The notes: generated by a model not told the origin, from the letters alone. Positions 37,660 to 46,784 are shown, numbered from the stretch's first letter. The stretch: DNA of 64,000 nucleotides from Nostoc sp. TCL240-02 (GCF_013343235.1 NZ_CP040094.1:6381001-6445000); one strand, 5' to 3'. Made by a program: numbers and translations.

Positions 37660-39258
37660 CTAACTCAACTGTGCCACAAGTTGATTTTCCAAAAGCGTGT
37701 CATTCGTTAACAAGTCTTCAACGGTGATTCGCAAAAAGCGTTGTTCATCAACTTGAAAGAGAATTTTGATGCGATCGCTTCCAGGATATCCTGCTGGTTT
37801 CAGTTGAGCAATTGTTCTTGCGCCTTCTTGATCGTTGAGAGGCTTGACGCTGGTTTCATTATTATCCAGACGGCGAGTAATTAAGCGATCGCCATCAAAA
37901 TAAACTTCGGTATTACCTGTATCTGCTCCCAATTCTCCCATAATTAGTTCAATACTAAGCTGATTTTCCAAAGAAGCACCTAGAACTAATTCCACTGGCT
38001 GACTCATTGGATATGCCTGTCCAGCTTTAATTAGAGAATGCCATTTGTGGCGTTGATTGCGGCGATCCCAGTAGCGAATACCATAACTATGATACAGAAA
38101 GTCTTTGATTTGTATCCCTTGAGCTAACTGTAATGCACCTTGAGCGATCGCTTCAAATGGACGTTCGCAACGGATTTTTTCTGGCTCAAAATACTGTTTT
38201 ATCCATGTCTGCACTGCTGGTAATTGCACTGTTCCACCAACTAACAAAACGGCATTAATATCAGGAAGTTCTATCCCTTGGCGTTTTGCTTGCTGCAACA
38301 GTGTCGTCATCGATTCATCCAATAACTCAAAAAATGCGTGTTCTTTGAGGATATTATCAAAAATGTCGCGGTTTAATTCCAATTCATAACTTTCAAATGT
38401 TTCATCATCAAAATAAACTTCACTAGCCTGGTTTTGGGTTGATAGCTGAATTTTTACTCGTTCTGCCAATCGTGTTGTCAAGGGACTTACCGCCAACTCT
38501 TGAGTTTTGGCAAAGTAATCTACTAACCAATTATCAATATCAGTACCGCCTAGGTTTTGCCCAGCTTTCGCCAGGACACGGGCAGTTTTAACTTTTTGTT
38601 TTGAATCTTCAGCTAGAGACTTATTACCCCACTTGAGGAGAAATCCCAACGGCTTTGTAGTTGCTTGCACGCCTTGATCCAACCGGATAAGGGACAAATC
38701 TAAAGTACCGCCGCCGAAGTCAATTACCAAGAGAATTTCTTGATCTGCTAAACCATAACCCAAGGCTGCGGCTGTGGGTTCATCCAGCATCCGCACCTGT
38801 TCGACGGGAAGGGATTGGCAAACGTTTCCCAACCAGTGACGATAGGCTTCAAAGCTGTCCACAGGTACGGTTAACACGAGAGAATCTAACCCACCTTCCA
38901 GAGGCGCTAGTTCTTCAATTACTTTGGTAAGGAACCATTGCCCTACTTGCTCAAAAGTGACAATTTGCCCATCTAATTCGGGTAAGAAACCTTGGATATC
39001 TGCACCAATACCCCGCTTGAAGCTGCGGAAAAATCGCGTTTCGCCTTTGAGGTCAAAACCGCGATCGCGTACTTGTTGACCGACTAAGACTTTATTTTGG
39101 GTTGCGTCTTCAACATAAACCAAGCTGGGAATCAGTGGTGGATTGAGACTTTGTTTGATTGATAAACCTGGTAGAGTCAGGGTTTCTGGCTGCTGGGTTA
39201 CGGGGTTCCAACGAGCAATGACTGTGTTGCTAGTACCAAAATCGATTGCGATCGCCAT
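37660..39258 (-). CDS. Hsp70-family ATPase (DnaK-like)
   Basis: A 532-residue actin-fold chaperone-like protein, shorter than DnaK because the substrate-binding part is reduced. ATP-site motifs: MAIAIDFGTSNTVIARW, VRMLDEPTAAALGYG, LLVIDFGGGTLDLSLI and AVLLVGGTVQLPAVQ. It lacks a GrpE or DnaJ gene next door; instead two coiled-coil genes precede it on the same strand. Divergent Hsp70s with dedicated small partners occur in bacterial accessory regions. I infer it is the energy-using part of the island system; the client is unknown. Confidence 0.88.
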   Translation of the reverse strand: MAIAIDFGTSNTVIARWNPVTQQPETLTLPGLSIKQSLNPPLIPSLVYVEDATQNKVLVGQQVRDRGFDLKGETRFFRSFKRGIGADIQGFLPELDGQIVTFEQVGQWFLTKVIEELAPLEGGLDSLVLTVPVDSFEAYRHWLGNVCQSLPVEQVRMLDEPTAAALGYGLADQEILLVIDFGGGTLDLSLIRLDQGVQATTKPLGFLLKWGNKSLAEDSKQKVKTARVLAKAGQNLGGTDIDNWLVDYFAKTQELAVSPLTTRLAERVKIQLSTQNQASEVYFDDETFESYELELNRDIFDNILKEHAFFELLDESMTTLLQQAKRQGIELPDINAVLLVGGTVQLPAVQTWIKQYFEPEKIRCERPFEAIAQGALQLAQGIQIKDFLYHSYGIRYWDRRNQRHKWHSLIKAGQAYPMSQPVELVLGASLENQLSIELIMGELGADTGNTEVYFDGDRLITRRLDNNETSVKPLNDQEGARTIAQLKPAGYPGSDRIKILFQVDEQRFLRITVEDLLTNDTLLENQLVAQLS

Positions 39259-39430
39259 ATTTTATATTTATTATCTCGCACAAAGAGGCTAAAGCTGCTT
39301 TATCTGTGATTATTCTCCATAAGCCATCAATAATGCAAATGCGCCAAACGCAATTTTTCTACAGAGTAGTCTATTAACTAATGCTTTTGTTATGGTGCAG
39401 CTAGTTTTTATCTGTTCTCTGATGTCAAAA

Positions 39431-39826
39431 CTAGTTCAGTCTGGCTTGTTTGGAAATTCGTCTAGTTATTTCAATTTCTTGCTTAATTTTATCAGCTTCG
39501 TCTTGGCATTCCTCTGCTAGTTCTTCAAGATTATTCGCTATTGACGATACCTCTCGTACTAACTGTTTTGTCTGCGCTGATTTGTGATCGTATTTTTGCG
39601 AGGCTTCTGTAATTTCAGAAAAAATATCTTTGTATTCTTCAGGCGGATTTTCCAACCACTCGTCAAACTCACTTTGCGGTTTTTGAAGAATAGCAAGAGT
39701 TTTTTCCCAGGAGATTTTAAGACGCATATCTAACGTCTTAATCTCCTGGATTTTTGCCTTGAGTTGTTTGGTATTGTTTACTCCAGCTAACTCGTAGACT
39801 TTAGCTTTTAGCTCTTGAAGTTTCAT
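39431..39826 (-). CDS. Small coiled-coil protein
   Basis: A 131-residue charged helical protein (MKLQELKAKVYELAGVNNTK...). The last 50 residues form a heptad-rich coil (QLVREVSSIANNLEELAEEC). No known family is recognised. It lies between another coiled-coil gene and the Hsp70-family gene, on the same strand, and may act as a nucleotide-exchange or adaptor factor for that Hsp70; this is inference from position. Confidence 0.65.
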   Translation of the reverse strand: MKLQELKAKVYELAGVNNTKQLKAKIQEIKTLDMRLKISWEKTLAILQKPQSEFDEWLENPPEEYKDIFSEITEASQKYDHKSAQTKQLVREVSSIANNLEELAEECQDEADKIKQEIEITRRISKQARLN

Positions 39827-39871
39827 AATTACTGTCGAGCATCCCCAATTTAGAGCATTTTATCGATCTAC

Positions 39872-40558
39872 TTATTTTAATTTCTGATAAAGCCTTTCAT
39901 TCTCTTCACGAAGACGCTGACTCTCTTGAACTAATGTAGCAATTTGCTGTTTTTGCTGTTCAATGAAAGCTCTTGCTTCATCTCTTTGCTGCTTATACCG
40001 TTTGGTATGGGCAACTCTTCCACCTAAACTCTTATTATTTTGAGCTAATTCCTGTCTTCGCTTCTCAACTTCATTGTATTTCTTTTTAAGCTGCTCCAGT
40101 TCTTTAACCAATTCCACCTGAGCTTTACTCTTTTCAGCTTCAGATTGGAAAGCTTCATTTTCAGCTTTTAACGAGGCAATTCGTGCTTCTAATCTCTTAA
40201 TTTCTTTGTCTTTGCCAAACAGTTTCTCTTGTAATGCTTTGAGCAGACCCAAGAGCTTGGAGTTTTGTTGATCTTGTTCATTACAAGCTGCTTCAAGCTC
40301 ATTAGCGCGCTCGCGGAGACGACCAGCCCGATTCTGTAGAACTTTAGCTGTACATTCATACTTAATAACAGCAATAACTCTGCTACGCTCTGGTTCATCC
40401 AGTTGTTGAACTTCAGGGCTACGCCAAAGATCATCGTAGTTGGTACAATCATGCCGTAGATCCTGGGTTTTGACGTGTCCAGGAGCCGCAATTAACTCAG
40501 AGTTTTTCAGCCGAACTCGGTCATGCCAGTAGTCAAACAATGCCTTGCTGTCGTCCAT
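39872..40558 (-). CDS. Coiled-coil protein
   Basis: A 228-residue protein. The N-terminal 70 residues (MDDSKALFDYWHDRVRLKNS...) look globular; residues 75-228 are an almost unbroken coiled coil rich in Glu, Gln and Lys. No family is recognised. It follows the interrupted HEPN-like gene once the insertion sequence at 40693-41753 is removed, and ends 45 bp before the next coiled-coil gene, so it belongs to the same operon. Confidence 0.65.
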   Translation of the reverse strand: MDDSKALFDYWHDRVRLKNSELIAAPGHVKTQDLRHDCTNYDDLWRSPEVQQLDEPERSRVIAVIKYECTAKVLQNRAGRLRERANELEAACNEQDQQNSKLLGLLKALQEKLFGKDKEIKRLEARIASLKAENEAFQSEAEKSKAQVELVKELEQLKKKYNEVEKRRQELAQNNKSLGGRVAHTKRYKQQRDEARAFIEQQKQQIATLVQESQRLREENERLYQKLK

Positions 40559-40692
40559 GATTGTGCGATCGCTTGTAAAATAGCTATTTATCTTTAAACA
40601 TAGAGTAACTGAAAGCTCAATAGAAGCCGTATTTACTCTGAACTGCTGTAAAAAATCTTCACTTTGTTGAGTAATCTGCTATCTTCCTTGAG

Positions 40693-41753
40693 TTTGGACT
40701 AATTGGCATTTAGCAGCAATGATAATGATATAGAAGGCAAGAGAAAGTGACCTAACTTCTTTTAGAGGCTGAGTTAAGTGGAATCGTTAAAAAAGAAGCA
40801 GAAACTAAGCAGCAGTTAGATCAGCATTCTTAAGTGATTCTTCGGTTTTAGGTTTTTTAGATGCGTGTTTTTTGACAGTGGAATAACGAGGACGTTGAGG
40901 AGGCTGATGCCCTTGGGCACGCCCAGGTGATTTACCGCGAGTTTTCGGGGGTTGAGCAGGAGTGCCAATACTGGCTAAAATTAGAGGAAAAGCTTGTGCT
41001 ACACGTCCTGGAGACAGTTTATCCTGAGTCGATTGCCAGGGCAAGAGGGAATCAATACAGGCAACTCTTGCGAACCAGAGTTGCCAAGTTAGCAGGGGCA
41101 TCAGGTCACTCCATCGCTCTGCCGCCCGAGTAGAACTCAATTGAGGCTGTGTCCAATATAGCCTCTGTTTGGCAAATCGATACCAATGCAAAGCGAGCAA
41201 AGCGGCGTAGGTATTTTTGCCAGAGATCCTCTAATAGAGGCATTGTCTGACCCAACCAAGCGAGCCATAAGGGTTGGAACTTACGATTGCGTCCAACTGG
41301 TTGGATCACCTTGACGCGAATGATTTCCATTGCCCGGTTTGGGGATTGAAGAAAATGAAACCCACTCCAGCGCATTTCTGGTCGTGACCAAAAGCTATGA
41401 TCTCCTGCTAGAAATGGCTGCTCTTCTGTCGCTACCTGCTTCACCATCAGTTTCATCAGTTTCCTTCTGGGTGGACGACTATCATGCAGTGCTGCATAAA
41501 TGCTCGACCATTGCCGTCGAAATACTGGGCTTTGAGACAAGCTGACAAATGATCGGATACTTGGACTTGTCAATACTGCATTCATCAATTCAAATACTGC
41601 ATCTTTGACCTTCCCCAAACTATCGTAGATAGCTTGGCGGAATTTTTCTAGTTGTGTCAGGATCATCACGTCAATGATTTATCGATTACTTTCATTGACT
41701 TTACGGCAGTCAGTGTTACTGCTGACTGCTTTCCTCTAGCCTTTTAGTCCAAA
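40693..41753 (-). mobile_element. Decayed insertion sequence with DDE transposase
   Basis: About 1.06 kb bounded by inverted ends TTTGGACTA (40693-40701) and TAGTCCAAA (41745-41753). It carries only a broken transposase. I cannot find a clear target duplication, consistent with age. A second remnant of the same family is at 15.8 kb. Confidence 0.65.
40805..41669 (-). pseudogene. Transposase pseudogene, internally deleted and frameshifted
   Basis: The 5' frame (start 41669) reads MMILTQLEKFRQAIYDSLGK through VFRRQWSSIYAALHDSRPPR to AGDHSFWSRPE and then jumps straight to FLQSPNRAMEIIRVKVIQP, a region that in intact members is about 200 residues further on; the YDRGYG catalytic segment is missing. 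Near 41190 the frame shifts, and a second frame continues LALHWYRFAKQRLYW to the proline- and lysine-rich C-terminus at 40805. The element cannot move on its own. Confidence 0.8.
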
Positions 41754-41819
41754 GTCCAGATCTTCGCCATATTTAGACGGGATTTGATAAATGCTTACCC
41801 TGCAATTGAACTAGGAATT

Positions 41820-41937
41820 CTATTTTTGGGGAACGAGCTTAGGCAATACCTGCTCAAGGATTCGTTTTTGGCCATTAGGAGTGAGAGCAACTTCATCCTC
41901 TGCAACAGGTCGAATATCCTTACTTTTGATTAGCCTA
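41820..41937 (-). pseudogene. Severed C-terminal part of the HEPN-like gene
   Basis: Minus-strand translation gives RLIKSKDIRPVAEDEVALTP followed by NGQKRILEQVLPKLVPQK and a stop at 41820. It looks like the wing of a winged-helix domain. Joining it to the 42875-43537 gene through one TA copy restores a single 257-residue frame, so this is the displaced end of that gene, separated by the IS5-like element. Confidence 0.8.
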
Positions 41938-41939
41938 TA

Positions 41940-42879
41940 TAGAACCCATTTGACATCTTTTACTGTATTGAAGTAGAGTGACGGCAAAAGCCATATCCAG
42001 CAGCCATGCCGTACTCTAGCAGCCTAACAGACGAAGAATGGGAAATTCTCGAACCCCTACTGCCGACTATATTGCCTGCTAAGAAACAGACTAGACCCGC
42101 CAACTGGACAAAAAGAGAACTCTTAGATGGCATCTTCTATCAACTAAAGAATGGCTGCAATTGGGAAGACTTACCCAAGGACTTGCCCCCTACTCGACTG
42201 TATATTGGCATTACAAGCAGTGGCGGGGCCAAAAGGAGTGATAGAAGAATTGATGAGAGTTTTACATGGACGAGTGCGTGAACAGGTAAAAAAAAGCTAA
42301 GTGGACGACGCTGATAATTATCGACTCTCAAGCGGTGAAAAACACCTGTAATGCGAGTATTACATCGAAAGGGTATTGTTTCTACTTTCTCGACAAATGG
42401 CATTAAAAGACATCTAGCCGTTGATACCCTGGGGTTTCCCTTCTTTACTCATTGCACTAAAGCAAATGTATCTGATGATAGGGGTTTGATTGAGATGTTG
42501 ACTAAAAACATTGATTATTTCCAGTCAAAACCCGTCAATATTCCCAAAATCACCATTCTGCTAGACCACGGTTATCACCCTGAGTATTTGAGGGAGGAGC
42601 TAGAAAAAGTTTATCCCCAAATGATGACGAAAATCAGGTTTGAACTTTCGGCAAAACCATCAAAACAACAAAACAAAGAATTAGGGAAATCTGGGTTTGT
42701 TCCGGTTGCCGCGAGGTGGGTAATTGAACGGTCAAATGCTTGGATTGAGAGATGCAAAATTCTCGTTAAGAACTTTGAGAGAACTCTAGATAATGCAACT
42801 GCCAAGGTTAATCTTTGTTTCATTCGGCTAATGCTTCAGAGGCTTGCAGCCTCTTCTTAGATGTCAAATGGGTTCTATA
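41940..42879 (+). mobile_element. IS5-like insertion sequence, 940 bp, TA target duplication
   Basis: Perfect inverted ends TATAGAACCCATTTGACATC and its complement at the right, flanked by TA on both sides (41938-41939 and 42880-42881). It carries a frameshifted IS5-family transposase. It has landed inside the HEPN-like gene. Confidence 0.85.
42006..42860 (+). pseudogene. IS5-family transposase pseudogene
   Basis: The N-terminal part is open from MPYSSSLTDEEWEILEPLLP to NGCNWEDLPKDLPP, then several frame changes occur between 42186 and 42400. The C-terminal part continues NGIKRHLAVDTLGFPFFTHC, LLDHGYHPEYL and AARWVIERSNAWIERCK, the last holding the catalytic glutamate region. At least three frames are used, so no active transposase is made. 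Confidence 0.88.
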
Positions 42880-43537
42880 TAGCAACATTAACGTTTTGAG
42901 GGTTCTGGCTGACAGCATGTTCACGTAGTTCAGCCCGACTCAAGCGATTATTGGCGGCATGATACAACAGCAACAGAACTTCATCCGTTGCATAAATATC
43001 TCTTGCCAGAACTAGAGGTTTTCCGTCTAATTCATGAATTACTGAATGTTCTAGTTGAACAATTTGGGCAATAGTTTCTGCAACAATCTTTCGATCTCGA
43101 TTCCAAACTAGGCGGAGAAATTCTGCAAAAATCCATTTGCTTGCATGAAGCACTAGCATTGAATCGATATAATTTGCGGTGTACTCGGTTGATATGTGAA
43201 CAGCACCGCGATCAGAGCGAAACCCATATACAACCTCAATCACTTTAGCCAAATGATAACGATCCTTCGAGCCAAGTTGATGGGGAATATTTTTGTTCAA
43301 TAAATCTTCACGAACCTTACCAGGCAATTTTCGATGATCAATCTTTCCGGTATCCATTTGAAGCAAGCAACGCGAAATCGCTTCACAAAACCGCCCACCG
43401 TCTAGTTCTGTTGGTTGCCAGTCACCAGCTAGAAATCGTTGCTGCATTTCGACGTAGCATTCAACCACTGCATGGGCAAAGTGAGAGTCAATAATTGTCG
43501 AAAGTTCCTGAATTAGTTGCTCAGATGTCCTTCTCAT
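42875..43537 (-). CDS. HEPN-like / abortive-infection-type protein, truncated by IS5
   Basis: The surviving frame gives 220 residues, the last one coded by the IS end. The helical middle (YHLAKVIEVVYGFRSDRGAVH, with R107 and H114 spaced as in the HEPN RNase motif R-X4-6-H) and the following YIDSMLVLHASKWIFAEFLRL resemble HEPN/Abi-C-like domains of defence proteins. The C-terminal 60 residues begin a winged-helix-like domain (RLSRAELREHAVSQN) that is cut; its end survives at 41820-41937. It starts 2 bp after the zinc-ribbon gene, clearly one operon. The assignment is motif-level only. Confidence 0.6.
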   Translation of the reverse strand: MRRTSEQLIQELSTIIDSHFAHAVVECYVEMQQRFLAGDWQPTELDGGRFCEAISRCLLQMDTGKIDHRKLPGKVREDLLNKNIPHQLGSKDRYHLAKVIEVVYGFRSDRGAVHISTEYTANYIDSMLVLHASKWIFAEFLRLVWNRDRKIVAETIAQIVQLEHSVIHELDGKPLVLARDIYATDEVLLLLYHAANNRLSRAELREHAVSQNPQNVNVAI

Positions 43538-43539
43538 AG

Positions 43540-44850
43540 TTACACCTCACCAGAATTTTCAGAAGATTCATCGGTGGATGCGTTACTTTGTATAAAGCCT
43601 GTCAATCGTTCAACCTCAGCCAAACCTGGAGATAGTAATTGGAAGCCACTTTGCACTTTAATCAAACTTCCTTGTCCTGAAGCTGCTTGTAAAGTGCGTT
43701 CTAAATGACGCTCATCTATCTTGATACCAAATCCCAAATACAGAAACTGTTTTAGCTTGTAGCTTGAAACCACTATTTCAGGGTTGCTTATTGCTTTACC
43801 AATTGCCCACAGGCCAAACAATCCCTTCTGAATGACTGTGCAATCTTTAATGGCTGCATGAAAATCAATATTAGAGGCGAGTGGTTTCCAGTTAGCTACC
43901 CAAGACTCCACTTCTTTGGAAAATACATTATTCTTGCGTTTGCTAGTCTTTGTGGAATTTTCTGAATCCTCCTCACTTTTCGCACTAGACTTGGAGCCTC
44001 GTGAAGTTGCACCTGTAGTTAAATTCCACTTGCCCGTTATCTTGTCATCAAGTACCTCTGCGAGAACTTTTCGCGCTTGCTCTTGTCCCGACAGTCGTAG
44101 CCCAACCATATCTCTCTCAACAATCAAGTCAGCACTTCTGCCAATCCATGCGATGGCATTGTTGTCATACAACCCAACTCTTTTAAGAATGTCATTTAAC
44201 TCATTACGAGGAATTTCCTCTCGTCCATCGACATCCAATGAGTACAGGAGAACCAAATATGTCAGCCTACGTCCCGCATCTAATCTGTTTCCAGCTTTGA
44301 GCCGCGTTTCCATTAGCTGTAGCTGTTCTCCATTGTGCCGGAAAATATGTTTTAACTTGTCAGCGTCAATTCCATGAGCAGCAGGAAGTTGAGCAACTGT
44401 ATCAATTGTAGATTTATTGTTCTCGTCGCCGGATTCGTCGTTGAACAAGGAAAGTTGTTGAGGTTCGGCATTACTTAAATCACGAATCACAGAACGACTA
44501 TTAGGTGGTTTTCCAGGTGTCATTTGTCCACCAACGATCGCGGTGATCGCGGCACCACCCCAGCTAATACCTACTTCGTTGCTCAGAGATGCCTCAATCT
44601 CTCGTGAGTAGCCTTTGCTGGTTTCAACAAATTTTAATGTATTCATTACGGCAGGTAGAAGACCATTATTACTGGATGCTGATCCGTTATGCCCTTCACC
44701 TATTGGGGTTCCACACATTACACATCCTTTTGCACCGGGAAGAAGTATTTCATAGCAGTCTTTGTTTTTACACCGAATCTGTTGAGGACAGTTAGAACAG
44801 TAGAATCCATTGCTAGACAAGGGATGTTGGCAGGAGGGGCATGTTTGCAT
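43540..44850 (-). CDS. Double-zinc-ribbon protein with winged-helix-like C-terminus
   Basis: A 436-residue protein. Residues 1-50 hold paired zinc knuckles (CPSCQHPL, CSNCPQQ, CKNKDC, CVMCGTP). A low-complexity linker follows, then a helical central domain (about 150-265), a Ser/Lys-rich linker (KSSAKSEEDSENSTKTSKR) and a C-terminal helical region with a winged-helix-like end (KIDERHLERTLQAASGQGSL). I do not recognise the family; nucleic-acid binding is likely. It is the first gene of the minus-strand set, facing the WYL regulator across 191 bp. Confidence 0.65.
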   Translation of the reverse strand: MQTCPSCQHPLSSNGFYCSNCPQQIRCKNKDCYEILLPGAKGCVMCGTPIGEGHNGSASSNNGLLPAVMNTLKFVETSKGYSREIEASLSNEVGISWGGAAITAIVGGQMTPGKPPNSRSVIRDLSNAEPQQLSLFNDESGDENNKSTIDTVAQLPAAHGIDADKLKHIFRHNGEQLQLMETRLKAGNRLDAGRRLTYLVLLYSLDVDGREEIPRNELNDILKRVGLYDNNAIAWIGRSADLIVERDMVGLRLSGQEQARKVLAEVLDDKITGKWNLTTGATSRGSKSSAKSEEDSENSTKTSKRKNNVFSKEVESWVANWKPLASNIDFHAAIKDCTVIQKGLFGLWAIGKAISNPEIVVSSYKLKQFLYLGFGIKIDERHLERTLQAASGQGSLIKVQSGFQLLSPGLAEVERLTGFIQSNASTDESSENSGEV

Positions 44851-45041
44851 ATTTTTAAGTCTCCAAAACTCTATTTGAACTGCATTTTACAAAGAGGTTC
44901 AGATAGAGCGCGACTATTTGGCAGTATTAGAGGCTATAAAATGAAATCTTTAGGAACTATACTTAGCAAAAGTTTTAAACTTTTTAGAAATTACAGGTCA
45001 ATACTTTTATATTATTGACTTTTCAGGGTGAAATATAGTTT
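44851..45041. promoter_or_regulatory. Divergent control region of the island
   Basis: The 191-bp gap separates the zinc-ribbon gene and the WYL gene. It holds a near-palindrome around AAAAGTTTTAAACTTTTT (44968-44985) and a clear inverted repeat at 44997-45019. Both promoters must lie here. Confidence 0.5.
44997..45019. promoter_or_regulatory. Candidate operator GTCAATA-N9-TATTGAC
   Basis: A perfect 7-bp inverted repeat with 9-bp AT-rich centre, ending 22 bp before the WYL regulator start. Its place and symmetry suit a dimeric WYL/HTH repressor controlling its own gene and the divergent operon. Confidence 0.5.
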
Positions 45042-46208
45042 ATGGCGCATTCTTATGCTGCTCTTCCTGCCTTCGAGCGACTTTTACTATTAATTGCAAC
45101 CTTTGTCCGATACCCAGGAGTTGGTTGTATTGATCCTATGCAATCTGACTCTAATAATCATGATACATTACAATTAGTACAATTGTACCTACAAAAAGTA
45201 GCAAGCGAATTAAATGTAAAGCTATCGCCATATTCGCGTTATACCATCCAAAAAGATTTGAAGACTCTTCGTCGCTATGGACTTTTGGATAGGCGACCTT
45301 ATCGATGGGGTTACTATGTTGGTAGAGGTTTAATGAATCAGGAGGAGTTACAAGTTGCGCTCAATGCCCTACACTCTCAGGCAAGATATCAGGAAGACCC
45401 TCAAATTAACCGGATCTATGAAAGACTAATGCGGCGATTAGGAGGGTTAAACCTGAAAGATGAGATGCTTTATCCGGTGAGAACCCAATTAGACCGAGTT
45501 ATTGTCTACACCGATCCGGTGGAAATGATGGCCAAGGGCAAATATCAAAGCCGAGGCACGTTATTTGAAAAACTAAATATACTTGAAGCAGCAATTATTA
45601 AAGGACAAGCAGTTGAGCTTTATCGCTGTCGTAATCCGTACAATCCCAACAAAACTAGATATGAGCAAGTTTATCCTTTACAATTGATTTATGCAGACAT
45701 TGCTTGGTATTTGTTGCTGGAAGACTATAACAACGGTCATCTCGTAGTGTCACGTATTGATCGCTTTAGCGATCACTTCAATGTTCTGGATAGCAAAGGC
45801 CGCGGCTTAGATAGCCAATGGAAAAGCTTACATATCGCTCATCAGCTCTTAAAGGCAGGTTGTGGCTTGAAGTTGGGTTTAAGAGAAGAGCAACAAAAGG
45901 AGATCCGTGGAGAACTGGAGCTTGTAGAAGTGAAAGTTCGATTTTTCCCTGAAGTTATGGAATTTATACAGGAGGGAGAAAAGCGACATCTTCACCAAGA
46001 AATCAAACCAGGACCTAAGGAAAAAAATGGTAAACCTGCTTACGTAGATTACATTGTTAAATTGCCTGAGCGATCGCTGGAGGAGTTTTGTCGCTGGGTG
46101 TACCGCTTCATGGGCAATGCTCAGTTCATCTCTCCTCAATATCTAGCTGAACAACACCAGAAATTTGCCCGTGCATTAATAGATCGGTATTCTTCCAAAG
46201 CTATATAG
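45042..46208 (+). CDS. WYL-domain transcriptional regulator
   Basis: A 388-residue regulator. The N-terminal third is a winged HTH region (FERLLLLIATFVRYPG, YTIQKDLKTLRRYGLLDRRP). The WYL domain spans about residues 170-250 with QVYPLQLIYADIAWYLLLED and VVSRIDRF; a WCX-like C-terminal extension follows. WYL proteins such as CapW and BrxR sense ligands and silence neighbouring phage-defence operons. This one is divergent from the island operon and therefore its likely regulator. Confidence 0.82.
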   Translation: MAHSYAALPAFERLLLLIATFVRYPGVGCIDPMQSDSNNHDTLQLVQLYLQKVASELNVKLSPYSRYTIQKDLKTLRRYGLLDRRPYRWGYYVGRGLMNQEELQVALNALHSQARYQEDPQINRIYERLMRRLGGLNLKDEMLYPVRTQLDRVIVYTDPVEMMAKGKYQSRGTLFEKLNILEAAIIKGQAVELYRCRNPYNPNKTRYEQVYPLQLIYADIAWYLLLEDYNNGHLVVSRIDRFSDHFNVLDSKGRGLDSQWKSLHIAHQLLKAGCGLKLGLREEQQKEIRGELELVEVKVRFFPEVMEFIQEGEKRHLHQEIKPGPKEKNGKPAYVDYIVKLPERSLEEFCRWVYRFMGNAQFISPQYLAEQHQKFARALIDRYSSKAI

Positions 46209-46330
46209 ATCGGGATGATTGACCATCCAACTTTAACATAAATTTTTCCGTGCCCAGTTTTTGTAATACAACCCTCTTCCGAATTCGCTATAATTTTATC
46301 CGTCAAAAAAAGACTGATCCTCTCAATTAG

Positions 46331-46378
46331 TAAACTACCTACCACTAACTCGTAGTATTGGGTTAGTGGTGGGTAGTT
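46331..46378. terminator. Bidirectional hairpin between convergent genes
   Basis: Arms AAACTACCTACCACTAAC and GTTAGTGGTGGGTAGTTT (18 bp, one G-T) around a 12-base loop, with short A and T runs outside. It separates the WYL gene from the convergent small exported-protein gene. Confidence 0.75.
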
Positions 46379-46383
46379 TATGC

Positions 46384-46623
46384 TCAATCTTCATGCCGTA
46401 ACTGCCATGCTGCACCGCAAGCGGCCCCAGCCCCAGCTAACAATCCGGTACTCATTCCTTGGATAGTTTTTTGGATGGGATCTTGAATTAGACAGTCACT
46501 TGTAACCTTACTGTCTTCCAAGCAGAGATTACTTTCTGCCCAAGCAGCAGTACCTCCCAAAATTACACCAGTTATACTACACGAAACAACTAGCAGCAAA
46601 AGGCGTTGAGTTTTTCTAACCAT
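46384..46623 (-). CDS. Small exported or membrane protein
   Basis: A 79-residue protein with a typical signal (MVRKTQRLLLLVVSCSITGV, ending TAAWA), a short loop with two cysteines (CLEDSKVTSDC) and a C-terminal glycine/alanine-rich hydrophobic helix (GLLAGAGAACGAAW). Function unknown. The clear signal and the terminator just downstream support it as a gene. Confidence 0.6.
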   Translation of the reverse strand: MVRKTQRLLLLVVSCSITGVILGGTAAWAESNLCLEDSKVTSDCLIQDPIQKTIQGMSTGLLAGAGAACGAAWQLRHED

Positions 46624-46784
46624 AGATAGATGTGCTAAAGATTAGAGATAGTAATTTACTTTCAATTACTTTACACATTCTTGCTAGCAAATGTCAGCTG
46701 GTTTCAAAATCGAAACAGGTCAAAGTTGATTTTACCTTTATTAAGGATACAAATTGAACTAAATCAATCGCATAAATTATATTT

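Noticed and set aside
46136..46387. Minus-strand 83-codon ORF across the WYL gene end
   Set aside because: It reads through the bidirectional hairpin and the WYL 3' end; no family likeness.
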